DNA from: Diphasiastrum complanatum
Lineage: Eukaryota; Streptophyta; Lycopodiopsida; Lycopodiales; Lycopodiaceae
Reading direction: 5' to 3'
NCBI GenBank assembly: GCA_029204225.1
Contig: CM055098.1
Coordinates: forward strand, 51,814,209-51,878,208
Length of the DNA stretch: 64,000 bases
In this document: positions 55,816 to 64,000 of the stretch, in pieces
How positions within the stretch are numbered: position 1 is the first letter of the stretch
Layout of the letters: each line of letters starts with the position of its first letter
Program-made: the position numbers and the translations under genes
Notes under the pieces: generated by a model
Database searches by the model: none
What the model was told of the DNA's origin: nothing
Seen by the model: only the letters and a program-made list of their open reading frames with translations

Positions 55816-57521
55816 GTGGCGACGATTTTTTTCATCAAAAATAGCTTGAAGAAGGGGTCTTTTTCCCCGCTAACAACGAAACAAGAAGTCTGCATTGAGA
55901 AAGAAATAGAAGTTCTTCAGGTGTTTACCTTGGAAGAAGGTCGAGAATACGAGGATGAAGATTTCCTCCATTATGTAGATCATGATCGTTTAAAGTCCGT
56001 GCCAAAATCCCGAGGTACTAGATCCACGAAAGCTGCTAGTGAATGACGATCTCATTGAAGTAGCAGAACCTCACAAGGCAATTTTGTAGTAGGCTGAATG
56101 GATACTATAACAGACGGATCAATGACTAGTATCCCGATTAGCGTGAACGATCTCTTGCGAGAGTGCATAGATTGGGACCTAGCTAAGGACAAGCTCTTTA
56201 CAAGCTACAAGTCTCGTTGTGGGACAATAGCATAAAGATGATGATCGAACAACTGATCCACGATCAGAGTCACCAACACATGCCAAGGGAAAAGAGCCGA
56301 TTACTTTGGATCCCCCATTTGGAGACTCTCCAAAAGAAAAAGCTCCGATCACCTTTGAAGATCTAAGTATGAAGCCATCAAAGAGTGTCAAGAAAATCGA
56401 CCATGCCTAAGAGTGATAAACGAGGGATCAAGACTGACCGACTAGAAATTATATGAGAAAATATGCCAAGACGTTGTAGAAGAACTGAAGCCTGCGCATG
56501 ACGTGCGATTCAATACTTCAAGGATTATGAGATGGATGAAGTGGTAGTGGTCATGCCCGGAGCGCAGAGAGAAAACGTAGAGGACACCTTCCAAGGAGCC
56601 AACATTTACGAAGGCCCAGCATGCACGAAAGAGATAGATCTAGCTGAGAAGGGAGAGGAAAGTCGTATGGTATCTGTTGGAGAAGATGTGGAAGGAGAGG
56701 AACTTGAAGATCTTAAGGCTCTTCTTCGTAAATACCACAATTGTCTTGCTTGGAATTATGCTAAGCTGAAGGACTTATCGTCAGATGTTGTGGTTCACAC
56801 CATTCCACTGGTTGATGGAGTGAAACCCGTAGTTAGTAGGCCCTATAGGTCTAATACGCACTACGCATAGCTGATTCAAGAAGAATTGATAAAGCATTTA
56901 GATGTAGGATTCATTTATGAGATGGAACACATGGACTAGGTATCGCCGATTGTGGTAGTACCTAAGAAAAGTGGAAAACTTAGAATCTGTGTGGACTACA
57001 AGAAGTTGAATTTAGTGACCAACAAGGACCATTTTCCCTTACCATTCACGAAAAAATGTCTTAGAGAATAGCTGGAGCAGAAGCCTATAGTTTTTTAGAT
57101 GGGTTTAGTGGCTATAACCAGGTGCAGATACCCCCAAAAGATCAGCACAAAATTGCATTCTCCACTGAGTGGGGAACATATGCATATAGAGTGATGCCAT
57201 TTGGATTGTGCAACGCTCCCAACACCTTCCAACAAGTGATGAGCTATGCCTTCAAGGACTTTCTTCGGAAATTTCTTGAAATTTTTATGGACAACTTGTG
57301 TGTCCACTCCTCTAGGGCCCAACACTTGGCTTGCTTAGAGAAAGTGTTCATCCAATGTCAATTATTCAGCATATCCCTAAACCCAACCAAATGCCAATTT
57401 TTGGTCACGCACGACATAATGCTATGAGACATGGTATTGCTACAAATGTCAAGAAGATTCGCATAATATATGCTTTGCCTGGGCCAAGAATGCAAAGACA
57501 TATCAAATTATGTGGAATTTA
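55816..57521 (+). pseudogene. Ty3/Gypsy linker and RT remnant, copy 2
   Basis: Counterpart of 2562-4265. The RT frames at 56532-56870 and 57122-57427 carry the same VVSRPYRSN, WGTYAYRVMPFGLCNAP and FMDNLCVHS. The catalytic-box Asn is therefore ancestral to both copies. An extra stop occurs in MDWVSP (tag at 56938), absent from copy 1. Confidence 0.85.
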
Positions 57522-58946
57522 ATTTGATACACCTTTGACTAAGATGGACAAAATGCAACCCAGTCACCAAGGAAGAAAAAGCGATCAAAATTTCATAAAC
57601 AAACATTGTTAAAAGGTAGATGTACTTAACAGTATGCACCGATATTGATATTGCTTTTTTAATATATTTTTAAAGCAAATTTGCAAATATTCTAGGTAAG
57701 ACACACTTGAGTAAATTGTGAGTTACTTAAAACCACAACCAACCTTGTACCATTCATAGAGGCATATCTGAATTTGCTTTGGAAGCATAGAGTGATGCAA
57801 GTTGGCCAAGAAATAGCTTATGTTCTTGTCTTTGCCACACAATATGGCCATGTTATGTCTTGCATTGCAAGATCCACTCTGAGCTAAATTATATGTTTTT
57901 TTAGTTGTCTTGACAAGAATAAATGTATCCAATTTGGTGAACTATCACTCAAACTGCATTATTACCTTTTTGCATCATCCTTTGAGATAGTGTTCCATTT
58001 TTTATTAGGTAGATGCAATGGATGTAAGAGTCCACCAGCCAGCCTTTCAATTTTATTCAACTGGCATTGCTCAAGACTCCACAAGGTTTTTTCTTTGGCC
58101 AAGAGAAGTCCCTCCCTACTAAATCTAAAGTACAAAGCATGCCTAGATATCCAACACAAGGTGTGTCATGATATTCGTAAAGAATTTCACGCATAGATGC
58201 CAACAAACCTATTACAGGGGAATGTTTTTTTTATTTATGGAGGATCTCTAAGTTGTGTGTGCAAAATACAATCTTTAGTAGCTTAATCCTCATGTGAAAG
58301 CATATACATTACAGCTTCAAAAGATACAAACAAAGTAATGTCTTGAGGTATATTTTGAGAGCAATTGGAGTGGAGTATATGAATCTACTTCACATGGATA
58401 TCGTAAGTGTTTATTGATCTAACAAAAGATACAATCTTCCATTCGTAAACCAACCATATTCCACTCAAATGCCACTACATAGGAGATATGGTGCATATGT
58501 TCAAAATCAGAATAGATTATGTCCAATTTTTTGAGATGACATATATTTTTGCCCTTGTCAAAGAAGTAGTTTGTGCACCTCAAAACAAAATTAGGGATTA
58601 GAAGAAGTTTGTGAGCTCTAGAGGGAGTGCTGTGCAATTGAGAACTTGGACACTTTCTCAAACAAATACACAAGAAGCAACTTCAACATTGACACTTGGA
58701 TAACAACATTCTCTTGAATAATAAACTTTACATAGACAAATCAAAACATAATAAAATGTTTTTTGGACTATTGCATCACAAGCAAAACACAAAGCAATGT
58801 TAGAATCAACATTAGTTAGTTTTAAAAATTGTTTCAAAGAAAGAAAATAATAACCCCTGCTTTCATTAATGAAGGATGGGAAATCCCCATCAATGCACAA
58901 AAAGATAAAAGTACATAGAATGATAATAACATTGAAAACAATCAAT
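57522..58946. other. AT-rich non-coding stretch of the duplicated block, copy 2
   Basis: Collinear with 4266-5694, with small indels. No gene seen. Confidence 0.5.
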
Positions 58947-59220
58947 TTATTATTTAAAAGCAACTACTTGATGTAAATCACTAACTCGAACAGTGTCACT
59001 AATAGGTAAAGTGAATGCAGAAAGCTTAGAAGTAGCCACTCCTACAAATTGAGCTTGTCGAAGAATTGAAAGTGCTTGTGAACATTGCAAAGCAATAAGA
59101 ATACATTGATGGTAGAAAGATAGAATGACGGATGGTAACATAACATTGTGTCTCTGACATTTTAAAACAAGGTAAGCACATAATGAAAAAAATCATCAAA
59201 TTTCTTGTGAAGACATTCAT
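58947..59220 (-). mobile_element. 3' fragment of RLE-type non-LTR retrotransposon, copy 2
   Basis: Counterpart of 5695-5969. It encodes LPSVILSFYHQ, ALQCSQALSILRQAQFVG and SDLHQVVAF, with the last codon before the stop changed from Glu to Lys. Confidence 0.8.
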
Positions 59221-59276
59221 ATGTTTGAATAGTGATCAAAATTATGATTCTCTTGAATGTCACAAATTGCTATTTG

Positions 59277-59342
<66 letters not shown>
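59277..59342. repeat. (TA)n(GA)n microsatellite, copy 2
   Basis: About 20 TA units followed by about 12 GA units; shorter TA tract than copy 1 at 6029-6109. Confidence 0.95.
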
Positions 59343-59451
59343 CACTAGTGGATAGGTTTGTCGATGATCCAAGCGGCTGGAGGTCGAAGGCGGCAGAGAA
59401 TGTGTTACTACGAAATGTGTGTTTGTATGCGATGTATGCAGGCTTAGGGTT

Positions 59452-59891
59452 TTGAGAGCCAAGCAAAGGTTTGTGTGTGTGCATGTATTTGTATGTGTGT
59501 TTACACGTTGTGTGTGCGTGTGTACATGTATGAGTGTGTATGTGTGTGTTGTGTGTGTGTGTGATGTGTATGTGTGTTGTGTGTGTGTGTGTGTGTGCAC
59601 GTGTATGTGTATGTGTGTGTTGTGTGTGTGTGATGTGTATGTGTATATGTGTGTTGTGTGTGTGCACATGTATGTGTATGTGTATGTGTTGTGTGTATGT
59701 GTGTATTGTGTGTGTGTGTGTGTGTTTGTGTGTGGGTGCATGTATATATGTATGTGTATGTGTTGTGCATGCATGTGGTGTGTGTGTGCATGTATGTGTA
59801 TGTGTGTTTTGTGTGTGTATGTGAATGTGTGTGCGAGTGTGTGTTTGTGCATGTGCTATGTGTGTGTGTGCCATGTGTGTGTTTATGGAGG

Positions 59892-59923
<32 letters not shown>

Positions 59924-59960
59924 GTGTGTGGTTACGGAGTGTGTTTGTGCGTGTGTTTGG
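59452..59960. repeat. GT-rich minisatellite, copy 2
   Basis: Counterpart of 6217-6735 with several unit-number changes. Long Cys/Val and His/Thr frames here are compositional. Confidence 0.95.
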
Positions 59961-60079
59961 GTTGAGCTTTGACCTCAGCAAAGCCCAAGCTGATCACTTG
60001 AGCTCTAAGTTCAACAAAGCCTTGGCTTGATCAGCCCAGTATTTGTTGAGCTCAAAAGTGTGTGAGTGTGCACGCTTTA

Positions 60080-60561
60080 ACCAGTAATTAATCATTAGGG
60101 TTAGGCTTTAGGCATTAGGCATTAAGGTTAGGATCTAGGCATTAGACATATTAAGACATAAAGCATTAGGGTAAGGCTTTATACATTAATCATTAGGGTT
60201 AGGCATTAGGCACTAGGCATTAGACATTAAGCTTTGGGCTTTAGGCCTTAGGCATTAGGCATTAGATATTGGGCTTTGGGCTTTAGGCATCAGGCATTAG
60301 GCTCTAGGCTATAGCTTTAGGTTTTAGGCTTAGGTTGTGTGTGTGTGTGTGTGTGTGTGTTAGGCTTTAGGCATTAATCATTAGGGTTAGGCTTTAGGCA
60401 TTAGACATAAGATATTAGGCTTTAGGAATTAGGCATTAGAGTTAGGCTGTAGACATTAATCATTAGGGTTAGGCTTTAGGAATTAGGCATTAGGGTTAGG
60501 CTTTAGGTTTTAGGCATTAGGCGTTAGGCTTAGACATTATGCTTTAGGATTAAGCTTTAGG

Positions 60562-60594
<33 letters not shown>

Positions 60595-60640
60595 GGCTTT
60601 AGATATAAATCATTAGGGTTAGGCTTTGGGCATTAGATGT
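60080..60640. repeat. Degenerate telomere-like TTAGGC array, copy 2
   Basis: Counterpart of 6840-7400, with the (GT)n interruptions at 60335-60360 and 60564-60592 and an extra ttagggttaggct segment after the first one. The duplication's similarity ends about 70 bases further on, at 60712. Confidence 0.8.
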
Positions 60641-60712
60641 TTAACTCTATGAGAATTCTCATCATCAGTGTTGGGGAAAGTCGACCAAGAATGGAATTGT
60701 GTTGGCTGATTC

Positions 60713-61500
60713 TGACATATCCCCAAGATACTCAGCCAAAGCTACCCAAGAGCACCTCTCACCTTAGACTGAGGAGGTCTCTGAGAAGACGAGACGAATA
60801 AAGATTAAGAGCTGAGTATGAGAGCCGAGGAATGCTAGTTAGAAATGACAAGGAAAAATTGTGTAAGCCTCATGGTGAATCCTGAAAGATGGAATGACCA
60901 TGTAGGAACTAGTATTTCTAGGCAAATGTAATAAATGCAAGTAGACTCCTCTTAAAGATAGTAGAGTGAGCCACCTTTTGATGGTGATCTCTAGTAGAGA
61001 GCATTATTCCACTTGTAATTTGTGAAATGTGGAAATGCCACTAGGATGCCACCTAAGGAGCTCTCTTGCTTATTTACTCCATGCTGAAATGAGAAGAGCC
61101 TCCACGAGTTTGGTGCATCAATTGAGCTCCTTGATCATGCTTGTTTCTTGACTGATGCATTCATGATCTTGCCCTTCTCTCCTTTGTGTGTGGTTGTGGA
61201 TAGTAGAGTGGAATAGTTTTCTTGCTTTCCTAGAGTGGATTAAATTTCCTTTCTTGCTTGTGGATTAATGTAGATTCCAACATTCAGGTAAACTATAGAG
61301 GCTAGAAATGTGGTGTAAATCTTGCAGATTCTTGACATTCTAGATGTTCTTGGGATGTTCAATAATCCAAAGACTAGTTGTTCTTTTATTCTTGAACTTC
61401 TTAAATGCTGTAGATTAGATTCTTGTTTTCTTGTTTGTTTTCTGGTAATGTTGTAGATTAATTGGAGTTTCAATAGTTGTTCCCTGGTCATTCTCCTCCT
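60713..61500. other. Unassigned stretch after the duplicated block
   Basis: No gene motif. Sequence is unique within the window. It leads into C-rich low-complexity sequence. Confidence 0.4.
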
Positions 61501-62830
61501 GCAAACGCTCCACATGCCTATCCAAATCCGCTTACACCTGCATTTGAATGCTATCCTCCATCGCCATCTCAACAAAGTCGCCTTGCTTCAGCCTCTTCTT
61601 AACGCTCCTTCATGCTTCTCCTTGAACTTGCTCGAGTCCTTACTCTTCACCATCAAGACCCTTGCCTGCTCAGCTCTCGATCGCACCTCTTCACACCTAC
61701 TCGCCCACGACTCTCCCTCAGCACTTGCCCATGACTCTCCTTCAAGCACTCGCCCGCACCTCTCGGTCACGCTCTCGATTGAGCATTTCCAACTCACTCT
61801 CGACCGGACCCTCTCCACGCCATCTCGACCATGTACTTTCCTCTCCATTTTGACCGCCGACCTCCAACAAATCTCGACCAATAGGTCTGCTTGAAAATTT
61901 GATCGATTGTTCTCCATTCCAATTTCGACCGAGTCTGAGCGTAGCAATCTCGACCGCGCCTAAACATAGCCATCTTGATTGAGTCTCAGTTGCAAGCAAT
62001 CTCAATCGAGTCAGGAGCCATCAACTCTAGACCGAACCAAGAACGACTTCAATCCAATCTGAACCGAGTTGCATGCTCCCTGCCTCACACCATCTCGACC
62101 ATGTTCGCCAATTCGAAATCTCGACCACGTCAAAAAAAGCTTTTTTCAATAGTTCGTTACTTTCTCAATACCTCATTAATTTTTTGAGCCTTCACTTTTT
62201 TGAGCCTTCGACTTTTTTTAGCCTTCGCTTCTTTTCGAGCCTCCGCTTTTTTCGAGCCTTTGAAGCTTTGGTTATTTTTTCGATACTTCATCAAAATTTT
62301 TGACCCCTCAAAAAATTTTCGACAGAGTCTACATTTTTTTAAATTTTCAATCCACTTCCATTTTTCGACCCCAACTCCATTTCTCGAACATCCATTCTTT
62401 TCGAACATCCATTGTTTGCCCATCTAGTTTTCGAATCATCCATTTTTAGATACGACGTTTTTTCGAGTCATCATTTTTCGAGTCACCCAAATTTTTGATC
62501 CACGATTTTCAAGCCATTACATTTTTTCGAGTCATAATTCTCGAGTCAACCAAGCTTTTTGATACACGATTTTTGAGTCATCCAGTTTTTCGAGTCATAG
62601 TTTTTTGAGTCATCTTTTTTCGAGTCATAGTTTTTCGAGTCACAATTTTTCGAGTCACAATTTTTTGAGTCCTCATTTTTTGAATCACAATTTTTTCGAG
62701 TCATACACCATCAGTTTTCTGAAACACCGTCATTTTTTCGATACTCCATTTTCAAATATACTCCATTTTCTGACCTTGACTCAAATTTTCTGACCAAACC
62801 CAGCCTTAAAATCCAAGTTTTTTTAACTAA
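61501..62830 (+). repeat. Low-complexity array: TCTCGACC words grading into TTTTTCGAGTCA
   Basis: From 61750 to 62130 the word tctcgacc or ttcgaccg recurs every 20-60 bases. From 62190 it changes to tttttcgagcc, then from 62450 to 62705 to a tight array of ttttcgagtca units of 15-20 bases. The array ends about 340 bases before the gag start at 63047, so it is probably the LTR/leader of that element. Open frames within it are compositional. Confidence 0.6.
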
Positions 62831-63046
62831 TGTCAAGCTTGTTCAAAAAAAAAATCGAAAAAAATCGAAAAACAACAAAAACCCATACAACACCCACAAA
62901 TACATGATAGTACATCATGGACATCATGGACCAATACACGATAGTACATCATGGACCAACATACTGATCCTGAAATCTCAAAAGATTATCCATAAGAAAT
63001 AAGATCTCCTATAGCTGAACAAATTAGACGTCATAGGTCCTACCGA

Positions 63047-63718
63047 ATGCGGTCCCAAATACGCGAGCCATCCACAAACCCATTCGAGGGACAAGAACCT
63101 AATAGAGCTGAGTCTTCACGAGCTAGAGCCCATTTTTATGGTGTTGAATCCTCACAGGCCAAAATACACCTTAATGGAGTCCTTGCCACCCATGGTGCTC
63201 ATTTTGGGAAGAGAATACCCAAGCTAGATCTACCCAAGTTTGACGGTAGTGCGGACTTTCAAAGATTCTTGCAAATCTTTGAGAATGCGTGCGACGTTTA
63301 CGGTGAAACATCTCCCGACACTATGGTCCAATTGTTTTCTATGACCATGATCGCTAAAGCATGTGACTGGTATTTTAACCTTGATCGTGAAAATAAGACA
63401 AACTGATCAATTTTGAAATAGTCCTTTATCAAGCATTTTAACCCTTCTGTTTGATAGAGACTCCTTTTGTCAAATTGAGTAACATCAAGATGGCAAAAGA
63501 TGAACGCATACGAGACTATATTGAGCGTTTGGGCAATGGTTTTGTCGTCGTCTGTCAGAAAATTTTGTGAAGTACTTGGCATCATAGCTGGTGCCCTTTC
63601 CATGGATTGTCTCTCCGAGATTAGGAAAGCCGATGTTCTAGAGATCCCCAGGAGAGACGTTGATAATAGAATAGCTGCCACTCTTGGATATAATCTGGAA
63701 AGTTTGGAACTCATCTGA
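63047..63718 (+). pseudogene. Ty3/Gypsy gag N-terminal region
   Basis: The frame 63047-63406 reads through PKLDLPKFDGSADFQRFLQIF, then MTMIAKACDWYFNLDRENKTN, the gag-domain core (compare AKDWYFNL in the gag at 40700). It is followed by a TGA, further stops and a second frame to 63714. The start is chosen at the first ATG after the low-complexity leader. No zinc knuckle is reached before sequence of another type begins. Confidence 0.7.
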
Positions 63719-63945
63719 ATAGGTGGAGTAGGCTGCTCGGATGAGGCTCTCGCTCTGCGGGTCTTGGAAAAGTGTCAGATCAAAGCCAAGGTTGGTGAGG
63801 ATATCCTTGGCCAAGGTGAGCTGCTCGGCGTAATTCTTAAGATAGATCATGACGATATCCCCTGAATAAGGACGAGGGGGTTTACGTCGATGCAACATAA
63901 GCGAGGAATCGCGGGAAGCCATGATAGCAGTGATTTTAGATTGCT
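63719..63945 (-). pseudogene. Possible Copia-type gag start, minus strand
   Basis: A minus-strand frame from ATG at 63922 reads MASRDSSLMLHRRKPPRPYS and then IYLKNYAEQLTLAKDILTNLGFDL. The pattern YLKxxxxLxxxLxxxG is seen in Copia gag (UBN2-type) helices. The stretch is more GC-rich than its surroundings and cuts off the gag on the plus strand. The assignment is weak. Confidence 0.3.
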
Positions 63946-64000
63946 CTGAGAATTCTGAAAATTTTGAAAAAAATTTGGCATGAACTCAAGAGCAACAATC

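Noticed and set aside
59217-60030. The same kind of long His-Thr and Cys-Val frames in the second copy
   Set aside because: Same compositional artefact in the duplicated block.
61240-62187. Several frames of 60-126 codons in the C-rich region
   Set aside because: They overlap on both strands and follow the TCTCGACC repeat; no domain motif.

Overview
This is a nuclear land-plant window made almost entirely of decayed retrotransposons, with one small island of gene remnants. The plant call rests on an organelle-type small heat-shock protein with a GT-AG intron, on relics of an AINTEGUMENTA-like transcription factor, a 2-oxoglutarate oxygenase and a short-chain dehydrogenase, on LTR elements primed by a site of the initiator-Met-tRNA type (TGGTATCAGAGC), and on chromodomain-bearing Ty3/Gypsy pol. 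No lineage-diagnostic gene is present. The intron is short (134 bp), and a restriction-like-endonuclease (RLE) type non-LTR retrotransposon is present. A repeat-rich non-flowering plant (bryophyte, lycophyte or fern) is plausible but not proven. LAYOUT. 1-7456: Copia remnant, Gypsy remnant, a 3' fragment of the non-LTR element, then microsatellites and degenerate telomere-like repeats. The same block recurs in direct orientation at 53575-60712, so this is a segmental duplication of about 7.1 kb whose copies lie about 53 kb apart. 7504-28540: nested LTR elements. The core (8857-23437) is a tandem Gypsy chromovirus array LTR-A-LTR-B-LTR-C-LTR, in which three internal regions share four LTRs and B has lost RT to integrase. 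It is flanked by pieces of a second, larger LTR family (D) in both orientations; one minus-strand D copy (24463-28540) has no recognisable pol and looks non-autonomous. 28541-33300: gene-remnant island. The minus strand carries a small heat-shock protein gene with TATA box and heat-shock element but no 3' end, an N-terminal short-chain dehydrogenase fragment, and AINTEGUMENTA-like motif blocks. The plus strand carries the start of a 2-oxoglutarate oxygenase. All four are 5' or N-terminal pieces. 33930-38000: a minisatellite followed by a nearly full-length but decayed non-LTR retrotransposon with an N-terminal CCHC finger, RT, a second CCHC and an RLE-like C-terminus. 38100-49130: several decayed Gypsy elements (minus, then plus, then minus). 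49130-54650: a Copia element without gag, whose RT part is tandemly duplicated around a Gypsy integrase fragment. 60713-64000: low-complexity leader sequence and a Gypsy gag start. FUNCTION. I see no operon or intact autonomous system. The heat-shock gene is the only locus with a recognisable promoter. The most interesting signals are the RLE non-LTR element, the tandem gag-less Gypsy array, and the cluster of truncated gene starts.
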